From Chryseobacterium viscerum (lineage in GTDB: Bacteria; Bacteroidota; Bacteroidia; Flavobacteriales; Weeksellaceae): a stretch of DNA of 64,000 nucleotides. Below, piece after piece: positions 7,381 through 16,084 of this stretch (position 1 is the stretch's first letter; every line of letters starts with the position of its first letter). A program made the translations under genes and the position numbers. The notes beneath the pieces were generated by a model that worked only from the letters and a program-made list of their open reading frames with translations, had not been told where the DNA came from and did not search any database. The DNA is taken from the NCBI RefSeq assembly GCF_002899945.2, contig NZ_PPEG02000003.1, forward strand, positions 62,001 to 126,000. Direction: 5' to 3'.

Positions 7381-8187
7381 TTATTTTTTGATGAATTTTG
7401 ATTGGATCAGTTTTCCTTCTGCAGTTTCAACATTCATGAAATATACTCCTGTTTGAAGTGTACTGATATCAAATCTTTGTCCGTTCAGTTTTCCTTCTGC
7501 AGCTTTTTGTCCTGCAGCAGAATAGATCTGGATATTCTTAGGATCTTTTTTTGTGATAAATTCTAATGCAGACTGATCAGAGCTTAATGCAAATCTGAAG
7601 TTTTCCGTTGATTTATTGCTGTCTGATACTCCTAGAGATGCAGTTGTATTATACACAACATTATCAACCTGGATCGCAGTGTGTGAAGCTGTCGGGGTAA
7701 ATTTAAATACAATATATGATCCTGTAGAAGCAGGAATATTTACACTTACATTCTGAATCGTAGCAATCGTAGTCACGCTTATTGGACTTCCTACAGCTAC
7801 AAATGTTGCCATATCTGCCGGATTGGAGGCCACACCTATCTGGATTGTTCCCGTACCTGGAGACTGAACAACTAATGTTGTATCAAAAGTTAACGTTTTA
7901 TTTCCTGTAGGGGCTTCAATTTGTGGCGTAATCAGGTAAGATGTTCCCGTAGCATTATTTCCTGCATAAGATTGAACAGCTCTGTTAGTATCTCCGGCTA
8001 CAATCATTCTTGGAGGTACAGGAGGAAATTCACCTGTTATAGGGGCAACGATGGCAGACCATCCAGACTGTGGAAAAGTAGTGTTCCCAATGGTAAAATT
8101 ATTAAAATTTTCATTGATGTTAGACAGCTGAGCGTTTGCAGTAATGGCTGTAAGCATCAGAGTTCCTAAAAGTAATTTTAATTTCAT
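7381..8187 (-). CDS. T9SS-exported protein of the heme locus (choice-of-anchor/jelly-roll type)
   Basis: This 268-residue protein has a signal peptide (cleavage near ANAQ). Its ~170-residue beta-rich domain has the pattern NENFNNF...FPQSGWS...SYLITPQI of cleaved-adhesin/choice-of-anchor J folds. A T9SS type A sorting domain ends it (FRFALSSDQ..., TGVYFMNVE). It is transcribed away from the TonB receptor from a shared 96-bp intergenic region that carries the same operator as the secreted HmuY gene. It is therefore probably an iron- or heme-regulated surface protein. Ligand and function are unknown. Confidence 0.75.
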   Translation of the reverse strand: MKLKLLLGTLMLTAITANAQLSNINENFNNFTIGNTTFPQSGWSAIVAPITGEFPPVPPRMIVAGDTNRAVQSYAGNNATGTSYLITPQIEAPTGNKTLTFDTTLVVQSPGTGTIQIGVASNPADMATFVAVGSPISVTTIATIQNVSVNIPASTGSYIVFKFTPTASHTAIQVDNVVYNTTASLGVSDSNKSTENFRFALSSDQSALEFITKKDPKNIQIYSAAGQKAAEGKLNGQRFDISTLQTGVYFMNVETAEGKLIQSKFIKK

Positions 8188-8197
8188 GAGATTATTT

Positions 8198-8252
8198 TTA
8201 TTTAGAATTATTCCACAAAAATATACATTTATTTTTAATGATTCTAAATAAA
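8198..8252. promoter_or_regulatory. Shared operator between the T9SS cargo and TonB receptor genes
   Basis: This second copy of the 55-bp block has 5 mismatches to 7204-7258. The inverted arms (8200-8212 with 8236-8248) match at 12 of 13 positions. The minus-strand -7 element TATTTTTG lies at 8216-8223 between the arms. The right arm abuts the plus-strand receptor promoter, so one regulator could control both directions. Confidence 0.68.
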
Positions 8253-8256
8253 GTTT

Positions 8257-8264
8257 TATATTTG
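8257..8264 (+). promoter_or_regulatory. -7 element of the heme receptor operon
   Basis: TATATTTG is a perfect TAnnTTTG match 18 bases upstream of the ATG at 8283. Its position inside the longest open frame (which would begin at 8238) rules out the earlier start. Confidence 0.75.
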
Positions 8265-8282
8265 TCGAAAATTTGTACCCTT

Positions 8283-10388
8283 ATGAAGAAGAAAGTGCTT
8301 TCCGTTCTATCATTATCCGTGGCTTTCTGGATGAATGCACAAGAAAAGGATTCTCTTAATCAAAAGAAAATTGAAGAAGTTGTTATCACAGGACAGTATA
8401 TGCAGCAGTCCATCAACAAATCTATCTATAAGGTTGACGTTATTGATGCCGAGCAGATTAAAAATATGGCAGCAACCAATGTTGCCGAGGTTTTAAATCA
8501 AAGTCTTAATATACAGATTACTCCAGATTCACGCTCAGGGAATTCTACCGCCAAAATAATGGGACTTAATGGTGACTATGTAAAGATCCTTATAGACAAT
8601 ATCCCAGTAGTAGGGGACACAGGATTGGGAAGTAATATTGACCTTACCAAAATTGCTTTAAGCAATATAGAGAGAATTGAGATTGTAAAAGGAAGTATGG
8701 GTGTTGAATACGGAAATGGCGCAGTGGCCGGAGTAATCAACATTATTACAAAGAAAAGCAGCTCAAAAAAGGTCAGTGTAAGAGGCTCATTGCAGGAGGA
8801 AACGGTAAGAGACCAGTATGATCTTAAGAAAAGAGGAAACGGAAGACATATTCAGAATCTGAATGTGGATTACAATATCAATAATGAATGGTTTGCAAGC
8901 ATCAATTTCAACCATAACCAGTTTATGGGATATGAAGGAGAGAGCAAAGGTTACAAATACTTCGGACAGGATAACCAAAGAGGATATGAATGGAACCCGA
9001 AAGATCAGTATGACGCTTCTGCATTATTAAGATATACAAAAAATAAAACGACATTCTTTTATAAACTGTCTTATCTGAATGAAAAATTCAACTTCTACAA
9101 TCCGGAAGTCAACAGAAACCCTCTTAATGACGGATTGGGTGGAGTAGCCTATGAAAGTAGAGACAGAAAGTACAATACAGACCGCTGGGTTCACCAATTC
9201 AATATTCAAACCAATCTGGGGCACATCCGTTATATGGGAGATTTCTCCTATCAGAATCAGGATAGGAAATTTTCTGACTACAATTATGATATTCCGAACA
9301 GAACTGTGAAAAGCAGACAGGAAGAACGATCTTATTATAAAACAGATGTTATCTATTCAAGAGGAATGTTCAGTAATTTTCTGGATAGTAAAGTTTTTGA
9401 CTTCCAGTTAGGATATGAATTAGACTATACTAACGGATATGCTGCATTGATTGCAGGAGACTTCTTTAGTGAAGCAGTAAAAAGAAAGATATTTACGTAT
9501 TCCAATTTCCTTTCTGCAGAATGGAATGTTTCAGACAAATTCTCCTTAAGACCGGGAGTAAGACTTTCTTTGAGCGAGAACTTTAATAATCAATACAACT
9601 ACTCTTTATCTGCCAGATATAAAACTTCTGAGAATTCAAACCTTAGAGCAGTGGTAGGATCTGCAAACCGTTTCCCTAAATATGAAGAGTTGTATACGTA
9701 TTTTGTAAATATCAATCATGATGTGCAGGGAAATCCTGACCTAAATCCTGAAAAAGGTTTCTCAGCCGGACTTTTCTGGAATCAGAATTTTGCTGCTGAA
9801 AATAACTGGAAAATCGCTTACGGAGTAGATGCGTTATATCTTGATGTGCGTGACAGGATTGAAATGGTGATGGTAAAAGAACCGTCAACCTATAAATACA
9901 TGAATTTTAATAACTTTAAGAATCTATTGGTTTCAGCCAATGTAGATTTTAGAAAAGATCAGTTTGCTTTATCTTTAAGAGGGTCTGTAAGCGGAACATC
10001 TGTATCTATGAATGATTTAAAATCTTCTTCCCCTACAGATTTCCAGTATTTGGTACAGGCAGGAGCATCAGCAACCTACAAACTGAAAAGTACCGATACC
10101 AACTTTTCCCTTTATTACAAATTCACAGGTCCGGACAGACTGTATGTATCAGACGGAGCCAATGATTTCCGCCTTGGAAAGATAGACAGTTTTCATATGA
10201 TGGATTTCATTGTGAGCCAGCCTTTCTGGAACAAACATTTTGAAATTTCTGCAGGGGTGAAAAATATATTTGATGTAACACGATTAAACTCTACTGCAGT
10301 TGCCGGAACAGCCCATACAGCAGCGAATGGTTTTGTGAATTTATACTACGGCAGAAGCTATTTTGCCCGATTAATGTTTCAATTTTAA
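8283..10388 (+). CDS. TonB-dependent heme receptor (HmuR-like)
   Basis: This is a 701-residue outer-membrane receptor. A signal peptide ends at WMNAQ, and a TonB-box-like EEVVITGQ stretch follows. The plug domain runs to about residue 160 (PVVGDTGLGSNIDLTKI..., IEIVKGSMGVEYGNGAVAGV). A 22-strand barrel then ends in the terminal Phe of FARLMFQF. It heads the operon with HmuY-like, HmuT, HmuU, HmuV and hemin-degrading genes, which points to heme as substrate. The His residues that bind heme in HmuR/HemR could not be assigned confidently. The start at 8283 was chosen because the promoter lies at 8257-8264. Confidence 0.85.
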   Translation: MKKKVLSVLSLSVAFWMNAQEKDSLNQKKIEEVVITGQYMQQSINKSIYKVDVIDAEQIKNMAATNVAEVLNQSLNIQITPDSRSGNSTAKIMGLNGDYVKILIDNIPVVGDTGLGSNIDLTKIALSNIERIEIVKGSMGVEYGNGAVAGVINIITKKSSSKKVSVRGSLQEETVRDQYDLKKRGNGRHIQNLNVDYNINNEWFASINFNHNQFMGYEGESKGYKYFGQDNQRGYEWNPKDQYDASALLRYTKNKTTFFYKLSYLNEKFNFYNPEVNRNPLNDGLGGVAYESRDRKYNTDRWVHQFNIQTNLGHIRYMGDFSYQNQDRKFSDYNYDIPNRTVKSRQEERSYYKTDVIYSRGMFSNFLDSKVFDFQLGYELDYTNGYAALIAGDFFSEAVKRKIFTYSNFLSAEWNVSDKFSLRPGVRLSLSENFNNQYNYSLSARYKTSENSNLRAVVGSANRFPKYEELYTYFVNINHDVQGNPDLNPEKGFSAGLFWNQNFAAENNWKIAYGVDALYLDVRDRIEMVMVKEPSTYKYMNFNNFKNLLVSANVDFRKDQFALSLRGSVSGTSVSMNDLKSSSPTDFQYLVQAGASATYKLKSTDTNFSLYYKFTGPDRLYVSDGANDFRLGKIDSFHMMDFIVSQPFWNKHFEISAGVKNIFDVTRLNSTAVAGTAHTAANGFVNLYYGRSYFARLMFQF

Positions 10389-10404
10389 ATAATAAGTTAT
10401 TATT

Positions 10405-11520
10405 ATGAAGTATTTAAAAATATTTTCTATTCTTTCTATCATGGTGGCGACACAGTCTTGTCTTTCTGCAGATGAAGATCCGGTTCCGGTTCCTCCTATG
10501 ACAGGATCTGAAGTCAATGTGAAAATCGGAGGACCTACTGAGCCTAATCAGGTTTGGATCGACTTAAGTGACTATACCAATCCGGCTGTCAATAGCAGAA
10601 CAGCTTGGGATCTTGGTTTTTATAACGGTGATGCATACAGAGTTACTTTGAATGGATCTATTGCTATGACCGTAGTTAAAATACCCAATGCTACAGATAT
10701 AAGCAAGGTAAAAGAATCTGATGTGGCAGGCTTGAAAGAAACCGCTCAGGTGGGAACATTTGATGCTGCAAACATGAAATATGTTGACAACCCGAACGGA
10801 AATTTCTTAACTCAGACTTCCGGGATTGATGCCATAAAAGAAAATGATGCTGAAAACCCTATTTATCTGATCAATCTTGGGAGAGAAATACCTTCTTCAT
10901 CAAATATTGGAGCTGGTTCTGTTTCATTATCCAGTGATCCGAGAGGATGGAAAAAAATTCAAATCCTGAGAGCTCAGAATGGATATAAAATCCGTTATGC
11001 AGATTTGAATGCAACAGGAACAGATATCAAAGAATATATCATTACCAAAGATACAGAGTACAACTTTACATTCTTCAACCTGAAAACAGGGACTCCAGTA
11101 AAGATTCAGCCTAAGAAAAAGAGCTGGGATTTAGCATTCACAACATTTACCAATGAAGTATTCATGGGGCCTACAACCAGTGCAGGAAGTTATTTTTATG
11201 CTGATTTTGTAACAACAAATACACTTAATGGAGTAGGAGCTTATCAGGTAAATGTTACGGGAAGTTTAGATGCTGCATATGGTGCATTTAAGTTGAAAGA
11301 TGTTGAGGCAGCAAAATTTGTGTTCAATGATCAGAGAGCTATTGGAGATAAATGGAGAACAACTACAGGTACAGCAGCCAACCCTGTTCCTTTTGTGTAT
11401 GCAGACCGTTTCTTTGTATTAAAAGATGCTGAAGGTTTCTATTTCAAATTGAGGTTCAATACCATGAAGAATGCGAAAGGAGACCGTGGATACACCAATT
11501 TTGAATTCGAGCCTTTATAA
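10405..11520 (+). CDS. HmuY-family heme-binding lipoprotein
   Basis: This 371-residue lipoprotein has its lipobox at residue 19 (TQSC). It shows two copies of the HmuY signature, AWDLGFYNGDAYR near residue 68 and SWDLAFTTF near 236. This matches the paired Trp-Asp pattern of the secreted paralogue at 5893-7185. HmuY lipoproteins hold heme on the outer-membrane surface beside their TonB receptor. The gene follows the receptor by 16 bases and precedes the ABC importer in the same direction, so it is part of one uptake operon. The two His ligands of Porphyromonas HmuY are not obvious, so coordination may differ. Confidence 0.82.
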   Translation: MKYLKIFSILSIMVATQSCLSADEDPVPVPPMTGSEVNVKIGGPTEPNQVWIDLSDYTNPAVNSRTAWDLGFYNGDAYRVTLNGSIAMTVVKIPNATDISKVKESDVAGLKETAQVGTFDAANMKYVDNPNGNFLTQTSGIDAIKENDAENPIYLINLGREIPSSSNIGAGSVSLSSDPRGWKKIQILRAQNGYKIRYADLNATGTDIKEYIITKDTEYNFTFFNLKTGTPVKIQPKKKSWDLAFTTFTNEVFMGPTTSAGSYFYADFVTTNTLNGVGAYQVNVTGSLDAAYGAFKLKDVEAAKFVFNDQRAIGDKWRTTTGTAANPVPFVYADRFFVLKDAEGFYFKLRFNTMKNAKGDRGYTNFEFEPL

Positions 11521-11541
11521 ATAATCAAATAATAGTATATC

Positions 11542-12420
11542 ATGAAAAAATTCATCCTTGCAGCATCTGTTCTTGTAGCAGTATATTCTTGCAAAAAAGC
11601 AGAAGGAGCCGCAAAAGAAAATACAACAGAAGCCACTTCTGAAGCACCAAAAACCAACAATAAAATTGTAACCTTAAACGGCGGGATTACTGAAATCGTA
11701 AGTGCTTTAGGCCACGAAAAGGAAATCGTTGCAACAGACGTTACAAGTACTTATCCTGCAAGCTTAAAAGCTACAGCAAAAGATTTGGGTCACATGAGAT
11801 CAATGACGATTGAGCCAATCATGGCAGTCTCTCCAACATTAATCTTAGCTTCTGATAAAGATATCAACCCGGAATTGATGGGGAAAATCAAATCTTCCGG
11901 TATTCAGACTGAGGTTTTCAAACAGGAATACACGGTTGAAGGAACTAAAAAACTCATAGAACAAGTAGCAAAAGCTATTGGAAATACAGATTATCAGAAA
12001 TTAAATGACAAAATTGATGCTGATCTGAAGCAGGTACAGCCTATTGCTAAAAAGCCAAAAGTATTGTTCATCTATGCAAGAGGAAATATGTTGATGGTTA
12101 GCGGTAAAAACACACCCATGGCTTCATTGATCACCCTTGCAGGTGGAGAAAATGCAGTAACTGATTTTGAAGATTTCAAACCATTGACCCCTGAAGCAGT
12201 TGTGAAAGCTAATCCTGATGTATTGTTCTTCTTCGAAACGGGTCTGCAGGGAGCAGGAGGAAATGAAGGAGCGCTAAAAATGCCGGGCGTATCCCAAACC
12301 AACGCAGGTAAGAATAAGAAAATCATCGCAATGGATGGAGGTTTAGTTTCAGGTTTTGGACCGAGAGTAGGAGAAGCAGCAGTAGGATTAAACAAACTTT
12401 TAATTGAAAGCACAAAGTAA
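11542..12420 (+). CDS. hmuT: Heme/iron ABC transporter substrate-binding lipoprotein (HmuT-like)
   Basis: This 292-residue protein has a lipoprotein signal (VYSCKK). It has the helical-backbone metal-receptor fold of class III binding proteins: IVTLNGGITEIVSALGHEKEIVATD..., then VLFIYARGNMLMVSGKNTPMASLITLAG, then GFGPRVGEA. It takes heme or a ferric chelate in the periplasm to the permease encoded next. The gene's last 17 bases overlap the permease reading frame, which indicates translational coupling. Heme specificity follows from the neighbouring receptor and hemin-degrading gene. Confidence 0.87.
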   Translation: MKKFILAASVLVAVYSCKKAEGAAKENTTEATSEAPKTNNKIVTLNGGITEIVSALGHEKEIVATDVTSTYPASLKATAKDLGHMRSMTIEPIMAVSPTLILASDKDINPELMGKIKSSGIQTEVFKQEYTVEGTKKLIEQVAKAIGNTDYQKLNDKIDADLKQVQPIAKKPKVLFIYARGNMLMVSGKNTPMASLITLAGGENAVTDFEDFKPLTPEAVVKANPDVLFFFETGLQGAGGNEGALKMPGVSQTNAGKNKKIIAMDGGLVSGFGPRVGEAAVGLNKLLIESTK

Positions 12421-13444
12421 ACTATACTTTTATCTTATTATAAGTGCGGTACTGCTTGCCATTATAGCAGTACTGTCACTTAATACAGGAGTCTATGATT
12501 TTGGAGGGAAATCTCCATTCATGGTTCTGTGGCAATTTATAAAAGGAGACACCCATTTATCATTGAGTGATAAATATGTGATTTGGGACGTAAGGGCAGC
12601 CAGAATTATTATGGCCATCTTAGTAGGAAGTATGTTGTCGGTTTCAGGAACAAGTCTTCAGGGACTTTTCAAGAATCCTTTGGCGACGGGAGATTTAATA
12701 GGACTTACATCAGGAGCAACTCTGCTGGCAGCAATTGCAATTGTTTTAGGAGGGCATTTTAAAGAATATCTTCCTGAAGCAGTACAGTTTTCACTGGTAG
12801 GAATCTCGGCTTTTATAGGTTCTTTTTTATCAATGATGCTGGTGTATAAAATTTCAACAAACGGAGGAAAGACCAATGTAGTTATGATGCTGCTTACCGG
12901 AGTGGCAATAACGGCGATCGGTTTTTCAATAACAGGATTTTTGATTTACATCTCAAAAGATGAACAACTCAGGGATCTTACTTTTTGGAACTTAGGAAGT
13001 TTAGCAGCAGCAACATGGACAAAGAATATTATTCTGACCATTGTTCTGGTTATTGCTTTCATTATTTTACTGCCTAAAGGAAAAGCATTGAATGCGATGA
13101 TGTTGGGAGAAAAGGATGCACAACACCTGGGAATCAATGTGGAAACACTAAAAAGGCAGATTATTATTATTGTAGCTTTAATGGTAGGAAGCTGTGTGGC
13201 GTTTTCAGGAACAATTGGTTTTGTAGGTCTTATTGTACCTTATATTTTAAGACTTTTGTTCAAATCCAATTATGCTTTTATTTTGCCATTATCAGCAATG
13301 TGTGGAAGTATTTTGTTGTTGACAGCAGATACCTTCAGCAGAAGTATTGTGGCTCCGTCAGAATTACCGATCGGAATTTTGACAGCCTTAATGGGAGGTC
13401 CTATTTTCATCGCTATTTTGGTAAAATTTAAAAAATCACTGTAA
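12404..13444 (+). CDS. hmuU: FecCD-family heme ABC transporter permease (HmuU-like)
   Basis: This 346-residue inner-membrane permease has about ten hydrophobic segments. It carries the family signatures RIIMAILVGSMLSVSGTSLQG, NPLATGDLIGLTSGA and ...SGTIGFVGLIVPYILRLL. The only start in register before the first membrane segment is a TTG at 12404, inside the last codons of the binding-protein gene, so expression is probably coupled. The stop codon overlaps the ATPase start (TAATG at 13442-13446). It forms the membrane channel for heme import. Confidence 0.87.
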   Translation: MKAQSKLYFYLIISAVLLAIIAVLSLNTGVYDFGGKSPFMVLWQFIKGDTHLSLSDKYVIWDVRAARIIMAILVGSMLSVSGTSLQGLFKNPLATGDLIGLTSGATLLAAIAIVLGGHFKEYLPEAVQFSLVGISAFIGSFLSMMLVYKISTNGGKTNVVMMLLTGVAITAIGFSITGFLIYISKDEQLRDLTFWNLGSLAAATWTKNIILTIVLVIAFIILLPKGKALNAMMLGEKDAQHLGINVETLKRQIIIIVALMVGSCVAFSGTIGFVGLIVPYILRLLFKSNYAFILPLSAMCGSILLLTADTFSRSIVAPSELPIGILTALMGGPIFIAILVKFKKSL

Positions 13445-14217
13445 TGATCAAGGCGCACCAGATAAATTATAAACATAAAGAATTCCGTATTCTGGATGGG
13501 GTAGATGTCTCTTTGGAATATGGTGAATTTTTAGCCATTGTAGGGCCTAACGGAGCTGGGAAATCAAGTCTTCTGAGCGTTTTGGCAGATGAGGTGAAAT
13601 CCGGTAATAACAAAGTCTTGTTTAAAGATAAGCCCATTAAAGATTGGAATATAAAAGAGCTTTCAAAACACAAAGCAAAGTTCTCACAGCATAACAGCAA
13701 TGATATCCCACTTGAGGTAAAAGATGTAATTATGATGGGAAGGTATCCGTATTTTGATGCCCAACCCGGGAAAGAAGATCTTGAAGCCATGAACAATATG
13801 ATGTACGAAACCGATATTTTTCATCTTAAAGAAAGAGAATACAATACACTTTCAGGAGGTGAAAAGCAACGTGTACACTTATCGAGGGTAATGGCGCAGC
13901 TTGAAAACGAGATTGCCCATAAGCTGGTTTTTCTGGATGAACCTTTGAATAATTTGGATATAAAACATCAATATAAGGCGTTGGAAATTATAAAAAACTT
14001 TACCAAAAAAGCCAACAGTGCTATTGTTGTTTTGCATGATCTGAACCTTGCTGCTCAATTTGCAGATAAGATTTTATTAATGAAATCAGGGCAGGTTTCC
14101 GCCTATGGAACCCCACAGGAAGTTTTTACAGCAGAAAATATCAGCAATGCCTATAATTTTCCCTGTACCATCTGTGAACACCCTATTACTAATAACCCAA
14201 TGATCATTTTTGGATAA
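13444..14217 (+). CDS. hmuV: Heme ABC transporter ATP-binding protein (HmuV-like)
   Basis: This 257-residue ATPase has Walker A GPNGAGKS (residues 34-41), a Q-loop (AKFSQHN), the signature LSGGEKQRVHLSRVMAQL, Walker B LVFLDEPLNNLD and an H-loop (VVLHDLN). The family powers heme import with an HmuU permease. It is translationally coupled to the permease by a one-base overlap. A C-terminal Cys-x2-Cys (PCTICEH) is unusual and may be chance. Confidence 0.9.
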   Translation: MIKAHQINYKHKEFRILDGVDVSLEYGEFLAIVGPNGAGKSSLLSVLADEVKSGNNKVLFKDKPIKDWNIKELSKHKAKFSQHNSNDIPLEVKDVIMMGRYPYFDAQPGKEDLEAMNNMMYETDIFHLKEREYNTLSGGEKQRVHLSRVMAQLENEIAHKLVFLDEPLNNLDIKHQYKALEIIKNFTKKANSAIVVLHDLNLAAQFADKILLMKSGQVSAYGTPQEVFTAENISNAYNFPCTICEHPITNNPMIIFG

Positions 14218-14219
14218 CC

Positions 14220-14870
14220 ATGGAAAAAGAAGAACTCAAAATCCTCGCACAGAATCTCGCCAACCCAGAAGGGGAAAAAGGCATTGAGATCGGTGAAATG
14301 ATGAATGCCACTAACATCAGCATGACGTTAGAAAGTATCAGAACACTTGTGATAGATGACGATCAGAAAATTCTTGAAATAGGACACGGAAATGCCGGAC
14401 ATTTGAAAAGCATCATGAGTCTCGCAAAGAACCTGAAATATACAGGAATTGATATTTCTGAAACTATGCATAATGAAGCCAAAAGATTGAATGAAGAATT
14501 CGAAAATCAGGCAGAATTTGTGTTGTATGAAGGAAAAAAACTTCCTTTTCAGGATAGGATTTTTGATAAAATATTTACAGTGAATACCGTGTATTTTTGG
14601 GAAAATCCAGTGGAATTCTTAAATGAAATCTACAGAGTTCTGAAAGATGACGGAACCTTCGTTCTTACATTCGGGCAGAGGGATTTCATGGAAAAACTAC
14701 CCTTTACAGAATTTGATTTTACCTTGTACAGCAACAGTGAAATGGAAGAATTGATTTCCAAAAGTCATTTTCAAAGAATGAAAACTTCTGAAAAAGAAGA
14801 AGAAATAAAGAGTAAAACAGGAAACGAAACAATACACAGAATTTATACAATTTTAACCATAAAAAAGTAA
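14220..14870 (+). CDS. Class I SAM-dependent methyltransferase of the heme operon
   Basis: This 216-residue Rossmann-fold methyltransferase has motif I ILEIGHGNAGHLKSIM (near residue 58), motif II YTGIDISETM and the post-motif region DRIFDKIFTVNTVYFWENP. It lies 2 bases after the ATPase and 4 bases before the hemin-degrading factor, so it belongs to the heme operon. Similar ubiE-like methyltransferases accompany heme utilisation genes in other Bacteroidota. Substrate unknown; a role with heme breakdown products is only a guess. Confidence 0.8.
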   Translation: MEKEELKILAQNLANPEGEKGIEIGEMMNATNISMTLESIRTLVIDDDQKILEIGHGNAGHLKSIMSLAKNLKYTGIDISETMHNEAKRLNEEFENQAEFVLYEGKKLPFQDRIFDKIFTVNTVYFWENPVEFLNEIYRVLKDDGTFVLTFGQRDFMEKLPFTEFDFTLYSNSEMEELISKSHFQRMKTSEKEEEIKSKTGNETIHRIYTILTIKK

Positions 14871-14874
14871 AATA

Positions 14875-15903
14875 ATGAGCACATTAGTTAATGATTTAAA
14901 GGAAAAATGGGAGGCTCTGAAAGCAGAAAATCCACATATAAGAATAAGAAATGCAGCAGCACAATTAGAAGTAAGTGAGGCAGAATTATTGGCAACAAGC
15001 ATTGGAGAAGGAGTAACTTCCCTGAACCCAGATTTCCCGGGAATCCTTACTGAAGCTGAAAAATTAGGAAAAGTAATGGCCCTTACCCGTAATGAAGAAT
15101 GTGTTCATGAAAGAAAAGGAACGTACCTGAACGGAGATTTCAGCAGTCCTCATGCACAACTTTTTGTAGGTGAAGATATTGATCTTAGAATTTTCCTTAA
15201 CCACTGGAAATTTGCTTTTGCAGTAGCGGAAGGAGATAAGAAAAGCCTTCAGTTTTTCGGAAAAGATGGCTTGGCGCTTCATAAGATTTATTTGACTAAA
15301 GATAGTAATGAAGCAGCTTTCGATGCCATTGTAGAAAAATTCAAAGCAGAAGATCAGAATCAGGCACTTACTTTTGAAGCAGTAGCTCCAAAACAGGCTG
15401 AAAAAGCAGATTCAGAAATTGATGTGGAAGGTTTCAAAAAAGCATGGACAGAATTAAAAGATACGCATGATTTCTTCATGATGACCAGAAAATATGGCGT
15501 AAGCAGAACACAGGCATTAAGATTGGCACCGGAAGGATTTGCTAAGAAAATTGATAATGCTAAAGTGGTAAACATCCTTGAAGATGCTTCTGAAAAGAAT
15601 ACTCCAATCATGGTTTTCGTAGGAAACAGAGGAATTATCCAGATCCACACAGGAAATGTAAAGAAAACACTTTGGCACCAGCAGTGGTTCAACGTGATGG
15701 ACCCGGATTTCAACTTACACCTGGATGTAACGAAAATTGCAGAAGCATGGATCGTGAAAAAACCAACAGAAGATGGAGAAGTAACCGCTATCGAAGTATT
15801 CAACAATGAAGGAGACTTTATCGTTCAGTTCTTCGGAAAAAGAAAACCTGGAATTCCTGAACTTCAGGAATGGAAGGATCTTGTAGCATCATTAGAAAAG
15901 TAA
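14875..15903 (+). CDS. Hemin-degrading factor (HemS/ChuS family)
   Basis: The 342-residue cytosolic protein is made of two structurally similar halves (about 20-175 and 185-340), as in ChuS, HemS and HmuS. Matching stretches are LQFFGKDGLALHKIYLT in the N-half and IVQFFGKRKPGIPELQEW in the C-half. The start of the family is seen in LKEKWEALKAENPHIRIRNAAAQL. It binds incoming heme and either passes it on or opens the ring to release iron. It is the last gene of the heme operon before a terminator. Confidence 0.9.
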   Translation: MSTLVNDLKEKWEALKAENPHIRIRNAAAQLEVSEAELLATSIGEGVTSLNPDFPGILTEAEKLGKVMALTRNEECVHERKGTYLNGDFSSPHAQLFVGEDIDLRIFLNHWKFAFAVAEGDKKSLQFFGKDGLALHKIYLTKDSNEAAFDAIVEKFKAEDQNQALTFEAVAPKQAEKADSEIDVEGFKKAWTELKDTHDFFMMTRKYGVSRTQALRLAPEGFAKKIDNAKVVNILEDASEKNTPIMVFVGNRGIIQIHTGNVKKTLWHQQWFNVMDPDFNLHLDVTKIAEAWIVKKPTEDGEVTAIEVFNNEGDFIVQFFGKRKPGIPELQEWKDLVASLEK

Positions 15904-15922
15904 TAATTAGATAATTTGAATG

Positions 15923-15960
15923 AGACCGTTTTGTTTGTAAAATTCAAAGCGGTCTTTTTT
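15923..15960 (+). terminator. Terminator of the heme operon
   Basis: An 11-bp stem (15923-15933 with 15945-15955, AGACCGTTTTG/CAAAGCGGTCT, one G-U pair) is followed by a run of T. It closes the seven-gene unit that begins with the TonB receptor. Confidence 0.85.
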
Positions 15961-16084
15961 ATTTCAGAATTTGGCGGATAGTGGATAAAGAAGTAAAAAG
16001 GCAGATTTGTAAATGAACGAATTCACTATTATAATACAGAGAAAGCCAAATATTTGTGTAATTTGTGTTTAAATATAAAATAAA

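Noticed and set aside
12072..12413. 113-codon antisense frame within hmuT
   Set aside because: Shadow of the binding-protein gene; proline/serine-rich nonsense composition. The same applies to other long antisense frames such as 15360-15806.
14220..14870. Demethylmenaquinone methyltransferase UbiE
   Set aside because: It shares the methyltransferase fold but lacks UbiE-specific motifs and lies in the heme operon; annotated only as a class I methyltransferase.
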